DNA of 64,000 bases from Rhodopseudomonas palustris JSC-3b (GTDB lineage Bacteria; Pseudomonadota; Alphaproteobacteria; Rhizobiales; Xanthobacteraceae): assembly GCA_000504425.1 (NCBI GenBank), contig KI632513.1, forward strand, positions 2,256,109-2,320,108, read 5' to 3'. Below, piece by piece: positions 8,164 to 17,349 of this stretch. The position numbers and the translations under genes were made by a program. Below the pieces are notes generated by a model. The model did no database searches. It was not told where the DNA came from and saw only the letters and a list, made by a program, of their open reading frames with translations. Position 1 is the stretch's first letter, and the number at the start of each line of letters is the position of its first letter.

Positions 8164-9282
8164 GTGACCGACACGCCGCTGCAAGCGCATATCAAGCACC
8201 TGATCAAGACCGCCGGGCCGATGCCGGTGTGGCGCTACATGGAGCTGTGCCTCACCCACCCGGAGCACGGCTACTATGTGGCGCGCGATCCGCTCGGCCG
8301 CGACGGCGACTTCATCACCTCGCCAGAAGTCAGCCAGATGTTCGGCGAGCTGCTCGGACTGTGGGCAGCCTCGATCTGGAAGGCGATCGGCTCGCCGCAA
8401 CTGGTGCGGCTGGTCGAGCTTGGCCCCGGCCGCGGCACCATGATGTCGGACGCGCTGCGCGCGCTGCGCGTGCTGCCGCCGCTGTTTCAGTCGATCCAGG
8501 TGCATCTGGTCGAGATCAACCCGGTGCTGCGCGAAAAACAGCGCGCCGCGCTCGGCCATCTCGACAATGTCAGCTGGCACGACAACATCGACGAGGTGCC
8601 GGGCGGCACCACGATCCTGTTCGCCAACGAATATTTCGACGTGCTGCCGATCCATCAGGCGGTGCGCAAAGAACAAGGCTGGCACGAGCGCGTCATCGAG
8701 ATTGATGACGCGGGCGAGCTGGTGTTTGGCGTCGCCGCTGAACCGATCCCGCGTTTTGAGGCGCTGCTGCCGTCCTGGGTGCGCGCGGCGCCGATCGGCG
8801 CGGTGTTCGAATGGCGCCCGGATTCGGAAATCATGAAGATTGCCACCCGGGTGCGCGAAGAAGGCGGCGCGGCGCTGATCATCGACTATGGCCATTCGCG
8901 CAGCGACGCCGGCGACACTTTTCAGGCGATCGCCCAGCACGCTTATGCCGATCCGCTGAAACATCCCGGCCAGGCCGACCTGACCGCCCATGTCGATTTC
9001 CAATCGCTGGCGCGGGCCGCCGAGAGCATCGGCGCCCGGGTGCACGGCCCGGTGACCCAAGGCGAATTCTTGAAGCGGCTCGGCATCGAGACCCGCGCGC
9101 TGGCGCTGATGGCCAAGGCCAGCCCCGAAGTGTCCGAGGACATTGCCACCGCCCTGCAACGCCTAACCGGCGGCGGCCGCGGCGGCATGGGCTCGATGTT
9201 CAAGGTGATCGGCATCTCGGAGGCCGACCTCAACGAGATCGCCGGCCTGACCGACGTGGCGCGCAGCGAGGCAAGCGCATGA
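8164..9282 (+). CDS. SAM-dependent methyltransferase, MidA/NDUFAF7 family
   Basis: A 372-residue class I methyltransferase of the DUF185 (MidA/NDUFAF7) family; the mitochondrial member dimethylates an arginine of complex I subunit NDUFS2. Motifs are the N-terminal HPEHGYYVARDPLGRDGDFITSPE (about 38-61), the SAM-binding LVRLVELGPGRGTMM (about 80-94) and the later NEYFDVLPIHQ (about 158-168). The start is GTG 8164, preceded by GGAG 10 bases upstream. It overlaps pgeF by ATGA. By analogy it may support respiratory complex I assembly; no nuo genes are in the window to back this. Confidence 0.9.
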   Translation: MTDTPLQAHIKHLIKTAGPMPVWRYMELCLTHPEHGYYVARDPLGRDGDFITSPEVSQMFGELLGLWAASIWKAIGSPQLVRLVELGPGRGTMMSDALRALRVLPPLFQSIQVHLVEINPVLREKQRAALGHLDNVSWHDNIDEVPGGTTILFANEYFDVLPIHQAVRKEQGWHERVIEIDDAGELVFGVAAEPIPRFEALLPSWVRAAPIGAVFEWRPDSEIMKIATRVREEGGAALIIDYGHSRSDAGDTFQAIAQHAYADPLKHPGQADLTAHVDFQSLARAAESIGARVHGPVTQGEFLKRLGIETRALALMAKASPEVSEDIATALQRLTGGGRGGMGSMFKVIGISEADLNEIAGLTDVARSEASA

Positions 9283-10046
9283 TCCTGACTTCCTCGCGAC
9301 TGGCCGATCTGCCGGGGCTCCGGCACGCCTTCTTCACCCGCGCGGGCGGGGTCTCGACCGGGATCTATGACAGCCTCAATGGCGGCATCGGCTCAAAGGA
9401 CGATCCGGCCTGTGTCGAGGAGAACCGGCGCCGGATGGCGAGCGCGCTCGGCGTGCCCGCCAGCCATCTGCTGACCGCCTATCAGGTGCACTCGCCGGAC
9501 GTCGCGATCGTCGACGAGCCGTGGGAGATCGCCGCGCGCCCGCAGGTCGATGCCATCGTCACCCGCACCGAAGGGCTGGCGATCGGCGTCACCACCGCCG
9601 ATTGCGGCCCGGTGCTGTTTGCCGATCCGGCCGCCCGGGTGATCGGCGCGGCCCATGCCGGCTGGAAGGGCGCGCTGACCGGCGTGCTGGAGACCACGCT
9701 CGCCGCGATGGAACAGCTCGGCGCCAGCCGCGCGGGCATCGTCGCGGCGATCGGGCCGCTGATCCGGCAGCCGAGCTATGAAGTCGGCGCCGAATTCGTG
9801 CAGCGCTTTGTGGCTGACGACCCGGCCTATGCCGCGTTCTTTATACCGTCGAGCCGCGCGGGCCATTCGCTGTTCGACCTGGCTGGCTTCATCCGGCAGC
9901 GGCTCGAAAACGCCGGGGTCGGCACCATCGACGATATCGGGCTCGACACCTATCCGGACCCGCGGTTCTTCAGCTATCGGCGCACTGTGCACCGCCAAGA
10001 GCCGGATTACGGCCGGCACGTCCACGCGCTGGCGCTCATCCCCTGA
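9279..10046 (+). CDS. pgeF: Peptidoglycan editing factor PgeF (laccase-domain, YfiH)
   Basis: A 255-residue cytosolic amidase of the YfiH/PgeF family, which removes misincorporated L-Ser from UDP-MurNAc-dipeptide-type precursors; older annotations say polyphenol oxidase. The family metal-site motifs are present: TAYQVHSPDV with its His near residue 69, GVTTADCGPVLF with Cys near 109, and AHAGWKG with His near 126. The start overlaps the midA stop (ATGA), implying translational coupling. Length and motif order match the family. Confidence 0.92.
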   Translation: MILTSSRLADLPGLRHAFFTRAGGVSTGIYDSLNGGIGSKDDPACVEENRRRMASALGVPASHLLTAYQVHSPDVAIVDEPWEIAARPQVDAIVTRTEGLAIGVTTADCGPVLFADPAARVIGAAHAGWKGALTGVLETTLAAMEQLGASRAGIVAAIGPLIRQPSYEVGAEFVQRFVADDPAYAAFFIPSSRAGHSLFDLAGFIRQRLENAGVGTIDDIGLDTYPDPRFFSYRRTVHRQEPDYGRHVHALALIP

Positions 10047-10215
10047 TTTCTTTAAGCCCCTAAAATTTTTAGATAATTTTCCCAGGCGCAGCAGTCTTGC
10101 GCTGACTTTACCGGACGGTTGCGACTTTCCTGCCCTAGACCTTAACGGATTTTAACGATATCGCTCGCTCCGCACGGCCCGCTTCGTCGGCCATCAGGAG
10201 ACGTGATTCGGTCCC

Positions 10216-10923
10216 ATGCTTGGTCTCTCGCCAGGTCTTCAGCCTGCTGGTCTTCAGCCTGCGCAATCGCGCCCCGCTCGAACCACCCTTGGTCGAGCCC
10301 TCGCTTGGCGCTTGGTTCGCGCCGTGGCTGCGCTGGCGATCGCCAGCGCCGCTGCCGGCTGCGTCTCCAACGGCAACTCCCCGCAAAACGCCTTCGCGCA
10401 AATGGGCGGTGCCGGTGGCACCACCGTCGCCTTCGAGTCGATCGACGGCCCGCCGCCGCAGGTGTTCGACCGCCTGGTCGGCGCGCTCGACAGTGAATCC
10501 AAGCTGCGCAACGTTTCGGTGGTGTCGCGCCAGGGCGCGGCCGCGTACCGGGTGCGCAGCTATCTGGCCGCCCATATCCGCGGCGGCCGCACCAGCATCG
10601 CCTGGGTCTGGGACGTCTATGACCGCGATCAGCAGCGCGCGCTGCGGCTATCCGGCGAGGAAGCGGCCGGCAAGGCCGGACGCGACGCCTGGGCACAAGC
10701 CGACGATGTCGTGCTGCGCCGGATTGCGCAGGCGGGCCTGACCGGCCTGACCCAGGCGCTGAACGGCAATGCGCCGGAACCGAGCGCGCCCGCCCGATCG
10801 GCCGGCACCGCGGTCGCCGCCGCCCAGCCGCCCGCCAGCGAGCCGCGCAGTGCCGAGGTGCGCAGCTCTGACAGCCCGGCGCCGACCATGAGCCTTGCCG
10901 CCGCGGATTTCAGCGCGCATTAA
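10216..10923 (+). CDS. Putative lipoprotein of unknown function
   Basis: A 235-residue protein with a basic N-terminus, a hydrophobic segment (about residues 37-48) and a plausible lipobox ending AAAGC (Cys about 49), which would be processed by the Lgt encoded upstream. The mature part starts VSNGNSPQ, has an alpha/beta middle region (TTVAFESIDGPPPQVFDRLVGAL, YRVRSYLAAHIRGGRTSIAWVWDVYD) resembling outer-membrane-assembly accessory lipoproteins, and ends in an Ala/Pro/Ser-rich tail. The N-terminal extension before the hydrophobic core is unusually long, so an internal start is possible. It is 169 bp after pgeF. Confidence 0.75.
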   Translation: MLGLSPGLQPAGLQPAQSRPARTTLGRALAWRLVRAVAALAIASAAAGCVSNGNSPQNAFAQMGGAGGTTVAFESIDGPPPQVFDRLVGALDSESKLRNVSVVSRQGAAAYRVRSYLAAHIRGGRTSIAWVWDVYDRDQQRALRLSGEEAAGKAGRDAWAQADDVVLRRIAQAGLTGLTQALNGNAPEPSAPARSAGTAVAAAQPPASEPRSAEVRSSDSPAPTMSLAAADFSAH

Positions 10924-11094
10924 CAATTCGGATCATAACCGGCGAAAAGCACGGTCTGATCCGGCAATACGGTACCCGATGGGTTGCCAGTGCCAACGTG
11001 TCCTTGTTAAGAGGACCCCCGTCCAGATGGCCTGTTCTGTGAGTATTCCGATATGTTGAACGTTGTATCCACCAAATCCGGGGGGGAGGCGTCG

Positions 11095-12048
11095 ATGTCG
11101 GGCAAGAACGGCTCCGTCAAGCTGGTCGCCGGCAATTCCAACCGCGCGCTGGCGCAGGAAATCGCCAACTGGCTCGGCATGCCGCTCACCAAAGCGGTGG
11201 TCCGCCGCTTTGCCGACATGGAAGTATTCGTTGAGATTCAGGAAAACGTCCGCGGTTCGGACGTGTTCATCCTGCAATCGACTTCGTTCCCGGCCAATGA
11301 CCACTTGATGGAACTGCTGATCATCACCGATGCCTTGCGGCGTGCTTCCGCGCGTCGCATCACTGCGGTGATCCCGTATTTCGGCTATGCCCGGCAGGAC
11401 CGTAAAGCCGGCCCGCGCACTCCGATCTCGGCCAAGCTCGTCTCCAACCTGATCACCCATGCCGGTGCCGACCGGGTGATGACGCTCGATCTGCACGCTG
11501 GGCAGATTCAGGGCTTCTTCGATATCCCGACCGACAATCTCTATGCCTCGCCGGTGATGGTGCGCGACATCCGCGAACGCTTTGACCTCAGCAAGGTCAT
11601 GGTGGTGTCGCCGGACGTCGGCGGCGTGGTCCGTGCCCGTGGTCTTGCCAAGCGCATCAATGCGCCGCTGGCGATCATCGACAAGCGCCGCGAACGCGCC
11701 GGCGAATCCGAAGTGATGAATGTGATCGGTGAAGTCGACGGCTACACCTGCATTCTGGTCGACGACATCGTCGATTCCGGCGGCACGCTGGTCAATGCGG
11801 CCGAAGCGCTGCTCGGCAAGGGTGCCACCGAGGTGTACGCCTACATCACCCATGGCGTGCTGTCGGGCGGTGCCACCACCCGCATCATCAATTCCAGGCT
11901 CAAGGAACTGGTGATCACCGACTCGATCCAGGCCACGGAAGCGGTGCGCAACGCGCCCAACATCCGCTCGCTGTCGATCTCGTCGCTGATCGGTGAAGCG
12001 ATCGGCCGCACCGCTGCCGAAGAATCGGTGTCGAGCCTGTTCGATTAA
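11095..12048 (+). CDS. prs: Ribose-phosphate pyrophosphokinase (PRPP synthetase)
   Basis: A 317-residue enzyme making 5-phosphoribosyl-1-diphosphate from ribose-5-phosphate and ATP for nucleotide, His and Trp synthesis. Diagnostic segments are the flexible-loop ATP region FGYARQDRK (about 97-105), the [11 protein letters not shown] stretch (about 131-141) and the PRPP-binding [14 protein letters not shown] (about 218-231). ATG 11095 has a strong GGGGGAGG site and gives the standard length; the open frame to 11053 is probably untranslated leader. It is monocistronic, ending at the strong terminator at 12072. Confidence 0.97.
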   Translation: MSGKNGSVKLVAGNSNRALAQEIANWLGMPLTKAVVRRFADMEVFVEIQENVRGSDVFILQSTSFPANDHLMELLIITDALRRASARRITAVIPYFGYARQDRKAGPRTPISAKLVSNLITHAGADRVMTLDLHAGQIQGFFDIPTDNLYASPVMVRDIRERFDLSKVMVVSPDVGGVVRARGLAKRINAPLAIIDKRRERAGESEVMNVIGEVDGYTCILVDDIVDSGGTLVNAAEALLGKGATEVYAYITHGVLSGGATTRIINSRLKELVITDSIQATEAVRNAPNIRSLSISSLIGEAIGRTAAEESVSSLFD

Positions 12049-12071
12049 ACAGCGCCGACCGATCTGATCTT

Positions 12072-12112
12072 GCAGGCCGCCCCTGAGGGAACTCAGGGGC
12101 GGCCTGCTTTTT
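12072..12112 (+). terminator. Rho-independent terminator of prs
   Basis: A 16-bp perfect stem (GCAGGCCGCCCCTGAG paired with its complement), a GGAA tetraloop, and then a run of five T with one C. It begins 24 bases after the prs stop. The clearest intrinsic terminator in the window. It lies head-on to ribH2, which is transcribed from the other side. Confidence 0.92.
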
Positions 12113-12142
12113 GATGCCTGCTTTTAATGATAGCGCCGCGGC

Positions 12143-12658
12143 TCACATGATGCCGGCGGCAACCTGGCCGCGCAGCCGCTCGAAGCTCGCCAAGGTGTCG
12201 GCGCAGGCCTGCGCCACTTCGCGTCCCTTGCGGACGAAATGCTCGCGGATGAAGGCGAACTGCTCCTCGGTCTCGGCAAAGCCCTGCGGGGTCGAGATCG
12301 CGGAAAACACCGGCACCTCAGTGCGCAGCTGCACGTCCATCAAAGCCCGGATCACGGTTTCTGCGACATAGCCGTGCAAGCCGCTGTCGACCACCAGGCC
12401 CGCCGCGACCAGCGCGGTGTAACGGCGGGGCTTGGCCAGCGTCTGCACATGCAGCGGGATCTCGAACGCCCCCGGCACTTCAAAGCGATCGACCTGCGCC
12501 GGCAAGATGCCGCAGGCCTCGATCTCGGCGCTGAAGGCGTCCCAACAGCCCCCCACCACATCCTGGTGCCAGGACGATTGCACAAAGGCGACGCGCTGCG
12601 GCTTGGCAAAGCGAACCGGCGTGCGGGCCTCTGTGGTGACGATATCGCGGCTCGACAT
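12143..12658 (-). CDS. ribH2: 6,7-dimethyl-8-ribityllumazine synthase, type II
   Basis: A 171-residue lumazine synthase, condensing 5-amino-6-ribitylamino-uracil with dihydroxybutanone phosphate in riboflavin synthesis. Family marks are AFVQSSWHQDVV (substrate-binding Trp/His loop), FEVPGAFEIPL (about 61-71), VAAGLVVDSGLHGYVAE and the catalytic-region RALMDVQLRTEVPV. The VVDSGLHGYVAE form, instead of the usual VIRGETPHF, matches the type II (RibH2, Brucella/Mesorhizobium) class, which forms decamers. ATG 12658 is preferred to ATG 12664 on SD spacing (AGAGAG). No FMN riboswitch is evident upstream. Confidence 0.93.
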   Translation of the reverse strand: MSSRDIVTTEARTPVRFAKPQRVAFVQSSWHQDVVGGCWDAFSAEIEACGILPAQVDRFEVPGAFEIPLHVQTLAKPRRYTALVAAGLVVDSGLHGYVAETVIRALMDVQLRTEVPVFSAISTPQGFAETEEQFAFIREHFVRKGREVAQACADTLASFERLRGQVAAGIM

Positions 12659-13077
12659 GAACATACTCTCTGGTTTGGACTTGCGCGGGGGCGACTATGC
12701 CGAAAGCAAAAAGCGCCAACAAGATCGCCTGCAGTTTCCCGTGTGCCGGAATCAACGGGCAGAAATATGCCGGGACTCGCCAGACGGGAATGACCACGCC
12801 GGACTCGGGCTCCGTGCATTTGATTCCGGTTTGTTCTGGGCTCGGACGTCACACTTGTGGACGGGCCCGGGTTTGCCTGTGGATGGGCAGGTCGTGCCGT
12901 TGCACAGATTCCGCAAATCACATCATCTCAGTTCTGCAAGCCTTCGATCAGTTACTCGCATCCGATCAGTAACGGCTGGCGTAGTTGCGTCATGATCCGC
13001 AGCGCGGCGTTTCCTTCGCAGTCTGACGGTCCTTCAGCGTGTGTACCAATAATTTCAAAACGTAAGGTCGCGACGGC
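12659..13077. other. Intergenic region (about 410 bp) between ribH2 and ybjN-like gene
   Basis: A divergent intergenic region. I see no gene, no RFN element and no strong hairpin. It should contain promoters for both flanking genes. Base composition is somewhat less GC-rich than in coding sequence towards the right end (TACCAATAATTTCAAAAC). Confidence 0.55.
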
Positions 13078-13578
13078 ATGCCCTTGCTGGAAGGCATCTT
13101 TGAATCAAAAAACAATCCGCTGGCGGCGGTGGAAGACATTGCCGCCTCGAATGATCTGTCGTTTGAGCGCTCCGGCGACGACGAAATCATCATGCTCTCC
13201 AAGGGCAACTGGACCGATTATCAGCTGTCCTTCACTTGGATGAACGAGATCGAAGCGCTGCATCTGGCCTGCGCATTCGAACTCAAAGTACCGTCGGCGC
13301 GCCGCGCCGAGGTGCAGCGCCTGATGGCGATGATCAATGAGCAGATGTGGATCGGCCATTTCGACATCTGGACCCACACCGGCACGGTGATGTACCGCCA
13401 GGCGCTGCTGCTGCCGGGCGGGCTGAACGCCACCACCGCCCAGTGCGAAAGCATGTTGATCGGCGCGCTGCACGCCTGCGAGCGTTATTACCCGGCGCTG
13501 CAATTCGTGGTCTGGGCCGGCAAGTCGGCCGAAGAAGCGATGCAGAGCGCGATGTTCGACACCGCTGGCGAGGCGTAA
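13078..13578 (+). CDS. YbjN domain-containing protein
   Basis: A 166-residue cytosolic protein of the YbjN family (type III secretion chaperone-like fold). The family pattern is visible: N-terminal helix AVEDIAASNDLSFE, beta hairpin strands around DEIIMLSKGNWTDYQLSFTWM, and a conserved C-terminal CERYYPALQFVVWAGKSAEEAM. E. coli YbjN affects motility, biofilm and stress behaviour, but the mechanism is unknown. An AAGG site lies upstream of ATG 13078. It precedes proC by about 100 bp in the same direction, a pairing often kept in Rhizobiales. Confidence 0.85.
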   Translation: MPLLEGIFESKNNPLAAVEDIAASNDLSFERSGDDEIIMLSKGNWTDYQLSFTWMNEIEALHLACAFELKVPSARRAEVQRLMAMINEQMWIGHFDIWTHTGTVMYRQALLLPGGLNATTAQCESMLIGALHACERYYPALQFVVWAGKSAEEAMQSAMFDTAGEA

Positions 13579-13684
13579 CCGCCACGCCACGGCGACGAAA
13601 CAGGTGGATGCCGGAATGAATTCGGCCCCCGCCGCCGACCTTGGTGCTATGGTCCCGGCCGCTTCGCTATCCGGGATATTGCCA

Positions 13685-14521
13685 ATGCCGATCACGTCCA
13701 AGACCAGCCCTCTCGCGCAACTCAGCGGCACCATCGTATTGGCCGGTGCCGGCAAAATGGGCGGTGCGCTCCTGACCGGATGGCTGGCGCAGGGGCTCGA
13801 TGGCTGCAATGTCGCGGTGCTCGAGCCAGCCCCCTCCGATGACATCGCCGCCCTCACCCAACGCGGCGTGCGCTTCAACGCGGCGCCGCAGGACCTCGGC
13901 ACGGTCGACGCGCTGGTGATCGCGGTCAAGCCGCAGATGTTCCGCGAAGCCGCCGCCCAGCTGAAAGCCTATGTCAGCCCCTCGACACTGGTGGTGTCGA
14001 TCATGGCCGGCATCACCGTCAGCGCGCTGCAGGACGCCTGCGGCGGCGCCGTGGTGCGCGCCATGCCCAATACCCCGGCCGCGATCGGCCGCGGCATCAC
14101 CGTCGGCGTCGCGGCCGCTGAGGTCAGCGCCGGCCAGCGCAGCACCGCCGACGCGCTGCTGCGTGCCACCGGCGCGGTGGAATGGGTCGATGACGAACAG
14201 CTGATCGACGCGGTCACCGCGGTATCGGGCTCGGGCCCGGCCTATGTGTTCCTGCTGGCCGAAGAACTGGCGCGCGCCGGCGTCGAAGCCGGCCTGCCCG
14301 AACAGCTCGCGATGAAACTGGCGCGGGCCACCGTCGCCGGCTCCGGCGAACTGCTGCATCGCTCCGAACTCGACGCCGCCACGCTGCGCAAGAACGTCAC
14401 CTCGCCGAACGGCACCACCGCCGCCGCGCTCGATGTGCTGATGGCCGATGACGGGCTGCGGCCGCTGATGATCCGCGCGGTCGCCGCCGCCAAGCAGCGT
14501 TCGGAAGAACTGGCGAAGTAA
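13685..14521 (+). CDS. proC: Pyrroline-5-carboxylate reductase
   Basis: A 278-residue NAD(P)H-dependent enzyme reducing pyrroline-5-carboxylate to proline. The Rossmann GxGxxG variant IVLAGAGKMGGALL is at about residues 17-30; VIAVKPQM near 78-85; and the signature AVSGSGPAYVFLLAEEL with the C-terminal ATVAGSGELL and LRKNVTSPNGTTAAAL segments are intact. ATG 13685 gives a normal length; ATG 13616 would add 23 residues and is less likely. The downstream intergenic DNA carries a palindromic repeat. Confidence 0.95.
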   Translation: MPITSKTSPLAQLSGTIVLAGAGKMGGALLTGWLAQGLDGCNVAVLEPAPSDDIAALTQRGVRFNAAPQDLGTVDALVIAVKPQMFREAAAQLKAYVSPSTLVVSIMAGITVSALQDACGGAVVRAMPNTPAAIGRGITVGVAAAEVSAGQRSTADALLRATGAVEWVDDEQLIDAVTAVSGSGPAYVFLLAEELARAGVEAGLPEQLAMKLARATVAGSGELLHRSELDAATLRKNVTSPNGTTAAALDVLMADDGLRPLMIRAVAAAKQRSEELAK

Positions 14522-14566
14522 TAGATTCCGCTTGGGGCAGATGAACAGCTGAACGCTAAGCGTCCG

Positions 14567-14658
14567 GCTGTTACTCCCCCACCCCGGCCTCCGCAACCCG
14601 GACGGCGCGGAGCGCCGATCCGGGTGCTCGGCCGACCCTCCCCGCAAGGGGGAGGGAT
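14567..14658. repeat. Palindromic intergenic repeat, family C
   Basis: A pattern CTCCCCCACCCCGGCCTCCGC...CGGATCGGCGCTCCGC-type inner hairpin...CCCTCCCCGCAAGGGGGAGGG between proC and the convergent kinase gene. Related elements are at 20757-20890 and 44635-44665. These double-hairpin C-rich elements are widespread in Rhizobiales intergenic DNA and may also act as transcription barriers between convergent genes. Confidence 0.7.
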
Positions 14659-14667
14659 CAAACCGGA

Positions 14668-16056
14668 CTACACCGGCACGCGCACCGTGGCGCGCAGGCC
14701 GCCCATCGGACTGTCGCTGAGCAGAATGTCGCCGCCATGCGAGCGGGCGATATCGCGCGCGATCGCAAGCCCCAGCCCGGTGCCGCCTTCGTCTTGATTG
14801 CGGGCATCATCGAGGCGCAGGAACGGCTTGAACACCTCCTCGCGCATCGCATGGGGAATGCCCGGGCCGTCATCATCAACCGTCACGGTCAGATAGCGAT
14901 GGTCGCGGTGGCCGGTGATCGCGATGTTGTCGGCATAGCGCGCGGCATTCGACACCAGATTGGCCAGGCAGCGCTTGAACGCCGCGGGCTTGACCGTCAC
15001 CACCGGCTCGCCGTGGAACTGGACGGTGGCGACGTGGCCGTGCCGTTCGGCATCGCTGCGCAATTCTTCCAGCGCCGCCGCCATGTCGGTCGGCTGCGCC
15101 TGCTCGCCGCTGTCGCCGCGCGCGAATGCCAGATAGTCCTCCAGCATCCACGCCATCTCATCGACGTCCTTGCGCATCGCCTCGGTTTCCGGGCTGTCGC
15201 CAAGCAGCGCCAGCTCCAGCTTGAAGCGCGTCAGGATGGTGCGCAGATCGTGCGACACGCCGGCCAGCATCGCGGTGCGCTGCTCCATGGCGCGTTCGAC
15301 GCGGGACTTCATCTCGATGAAGGCATAAGCGGCGCGGCGCACCTCGCGCGCCCCGCGTGGCCGGAAGTTCGACACCTCGCGGCCTTTGCCAAAACTCTCG
15401 GCGGCATCGGCGAGCCGCAGGATCGGCCGGATCTGATTGCGCAGAAACAGCACCGCGACCACCAGCAGCAGCGTCGAAGTACCAAGCATCCAGAACAAGA
15501 AGATTTCGGAGTTGGAGGCGTAGGCCGCGCTACGCTGGGCAAAAACCCGCATCACCGCGTCATCGAGCTGAATGCGGATCTCGACCAGATTGGAGCGGCC
15601 CACAGTGTCGATCCAGAACGGCCGCGCGACACGGCGGCTGAGCTGGCGCGAGATCGATTGATCGAGCAGCGAGAAGAACGGTTTGGGGCCCGGCGGCGGC
15701 ATGTCGTCCGGCCCGAGAAAATCCACCACCAGACCCAGCTGCTCCTGGGCGATGCGGCGCAATTGGCTGCGGTCCTTGTCCTGCGGATAGCCTTTGTAGA
15801 CATCGATCAGCGCCGCGATGTCCTGCACCACCGCGGACGACAGCCGGCGCGTCACCGTGTTCCAGTGCCGCTCCATGAACACGAACGCCACCACCGATTG
15901 CAGCACCACCATCGGCACGATCATGATCAGCAGCGAGCGCGCATACAGCCCCTTGGGCATGAAATCGTTGAAGCGGCGCCACGCCTGATCGTGGAACGCC
16001 ACCACCCGCCGCGACACGGTGCGGATCATCGACAGCCCGACGTCGAGAGAACTCAT
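14668..16056 (-). CDS. Sensor histidine kinase, EnvZ-like
   Basis: A 462-residue inner-membrane sensor kinase. TM1 is about residues 38-61, the periplasmic sensor region about 62-185, TM2 about 186-205 and HAMP about 206-258. The phosphoacceptor is H269 in GVSHDLRTILTRFKLEL; the canonical Pro after RT is Ile here. The N box (ANLVSNAARY), G1 (DDDGPGIP) and G2 (GTGLGLAI) are intact, so ATP binding is expected. It follows its response regulator by 7 bp and is the last gene of MarR-RR-HK. The signal is unknown; EnvZ homologs respond to envelope conditions. Confidence 0.93.
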   Translation of the reverse strand: MSSLDVGLSMIRTVSRRVVAFHDQAWRRFNDFMPKGLYARSLLIMIVPMVVLQSVVAFVFMERHWNTVTRRLSSAVVQDIAALIDVYKGYPQDKDRSQLRRIAQEQLGLVVDFLGPDDMPPPGPKPFFSLLDQSISRQLSRRVARPFWIDTVGRSNLVEIRIQLDDAVMRVFAQRSAAYASNSEIFLFWMLGTSTLLLVVAVLFLRNQIRPILRLADAAESFGKGREVSNFRPRGAREVRRAAYAFIEMKSRVERAMEQRTAMLAGVSHDLRTILTRFKLELALLGDSPETEAMRKDVDEMAWMLEDYLAFARGDSGEQAQPTDMAAALEELRSDAERHGHVATVQFHGEPVVTVKPAAFKRCLANLVSNAARYADNIAITGHRDHRYLTVTVDDDGPGIPHAMREEVFKPFLRLDDARNQDEGGTGLGLAIARDIARSHGGDILLSDSPMGGLRATVRVPV

Positions 16057-16063
16057 GGCAGCC

Positions 16064-16786
16064 TCAAGGCACCGCGATCAGCCGGTAGCCGATGCCCCGC
16101 ACCGCTTGCAGAAACAGCGGGTTGGCCGGGTCCTGCTCGATCTTGCGGCGCAGCCGGTTGATCTGCACATCGACCGCGCGCTCATTGACGTCGCCGCCGC
16201 CGGTGAGTTCGCCGCGCGCCACGGTTTCGCCCGGCGTCGAGGCCAGCAGCCGCAGCATGTCGCGTTCGCGGTCGGTGAGATGCACGATCTCCTCCCCCTG
16301 GCGCAGCTCGCCGCGCTCAAGGTGAAACACGTATGGACCGAACGTCACCTGCTCGATGCGCTGCGCGGCATTCGGCATCGCGCGCTTGAGGATATTGCCG
16401 ATGCGCAGTAGCAGCTCGCGCGGCTCGAACGGCTTGGCGACGTAATCATCGGCGCCGATCTGCAGCCCCTCGATGCGGTTTTCCGGCTCGTGCCGCGCGG
16501 TGAGCATGATGATCGGCACCGCCGACTCGGTGCGGATCGCGCGCGCCAGATCAAAGCCGCTCTCGCCCGGCATCATCACATCCAGGATCAGCAGATCGAA
16601 ATGCAGCCCGTGCAGCTTGGCACGGGCGTCGGCGGCGCATTTCGCGGTGGTCACCCGATAGCCTTCGCTGGCCAGGAAGCGCGACAGCAGATCGCGAATC
16701 CGGCGGTCGTCATCGACCAGCAGCAGATGCGGCGCATCATCCGCAGGCCGCGGCTGTTTCTTCGGCTGGATCGCGAATTCCGTCAC
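16064..16786 (-). CDS. OmpR/PhoB-family response regulator (PetR-like)
   Basis: A 240-residue two-component regulator. The receiver holds the acidic pocket DDD at 25-27, phosphoacceptor D69, switch T96 and K118; the C-terminal winged helix ends RRKIEQDPANPLFLQAVRGIGYRL. It has a 19-residue N-terminal extension. It overlaps the upstream MarR gene by 4 bp (ATGA type) and precedes the kinase. The MarR plus OmpR-type pair recalls petP-petR of Rhodobacter capsulatus, described upstream of the cytochrome bc1 operon; petABC is not in this window, so the name is a suggestion only. Confidence 0.93.
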   Translation of the reverse strand: MTEFAIQPKKQPRPADDAPHLLLVDDDRRIRDLLSRFLASEGYRVTTAKCAADARAKLHGLHFDLLILDVMMPGESGFDLARAIRTESAVPIIMLTARHEPENRIEGLQIGADDYVAKPFEPRELLLRIGNILKRAMPNAAQRIEQVTFGPYVFHLERGELRQGEEIVHLTDRERDMLRLLASTPGETVARGELTGGGDVNERAVDVQINRLRRKIEQDPANPLFLQAVRGIGYRLIAVP

Positions 16787-17349
16787 CGTCCATCCTTTGA
16801 TTGGGGCCCACCTGATGGGGGCGCACCGGCGAGGATGCTTTGCAGCACCTTGTCCGGATCATCCTGATCGATCATGCCACGCAGAAATGTCAGCACGGTC
16901 GCACCATCGCCGGCGCCAAGACCGGCGAGCGCATGATTGATGCGGCCGGTCTGCAAGCGCGCCAGTTCGGTGACCAGCGCTTCGCCCTTGGCGGTGGCGA
17001 AAAGAAGACGCTGGCGGCGATCGGTGTCGCCGGCCTTCTGCACGATATAGCCCTCGTCCAACAGCTGTTTCAGCACCCGCCCGAGTGACTGCTTGGTGAT
17101 GCGCAGCACGTCGAGCAGATCGGCGACCTTGAGCCCCGGATAGCGCGACACGAAATGCACGACCCGGTGATGGGCGCGGCCGAACCCGAAGGTTTCGAGC
17201 ACGTGATCGGCATCACCGACGAAATCGCGGTAGGCAAAAAACAGCAGTTCAATGATGTCCCAGCGCGGCGGCAGCGCCGCGTCAGCCACAGCGGCGACCT
17301 CGCTCTGCGGGGCGGCCGGGGCAAGCTCGGTGCAATTTATGTCAGCCAT
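16783..17349 (-). CDS. MarR-family transcriptional regulator (PetP-like)
   Basis: A 188-residue winged-helix regulator. The DNA-binding region LKVADLLDVLRITKQSLGRVLKQLLDEGYI is at about residues 77-106, and the wing follows with DTDRRQRLLFATAKGEAL. The first 30 residues are an Ala/Pro-rich extension. ATG 17349 starts the family-like portion; the frame is open to 17565 but looks unlike protein. It is first in an operon with the response regulator and kinase, overlapping the former. The plus-strand stretch ATTGACATATCTGGGTTTTATGTTACA next to the start, AT-rich, is likely the promoter/operator. Confidence 0.88.
   Translation of the reverse strand: MADINCTELAPAAPQSEVAAVADAALPPRWDIIELLFFAYRDFVGDADHVLETFGFGRAHHRVVHFVSRYPGLKVADLLDVLRITKQSLGRVLKQLLDEGYIVQKAGDTDRRQRLLFATAKGEALVTELARLQTGRINHALAGLGAGDGATVLTFLRGMIDQDDPDKVLQSILAGAPPSGGPQSKDGR

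Noticed and set aside
8158..9159. Long minus-strand ORF opposite the midA gene
   Set aside because: The same antisense pattern; midA has complete family motifs on the plus strand.
12072..12112. Attenuator for ribH2
   Set aside because: The hairpin lies downstream of prs with its T-run on the plus strand, so it terminates prs and not ribH2.
12659..13077. Possible FMN riboswitch upstream of ribH2
   Set aside because: The region lacks the conserved RFN core segments and stem order; nothing beyond ordinary GC-rich sequence is seen.
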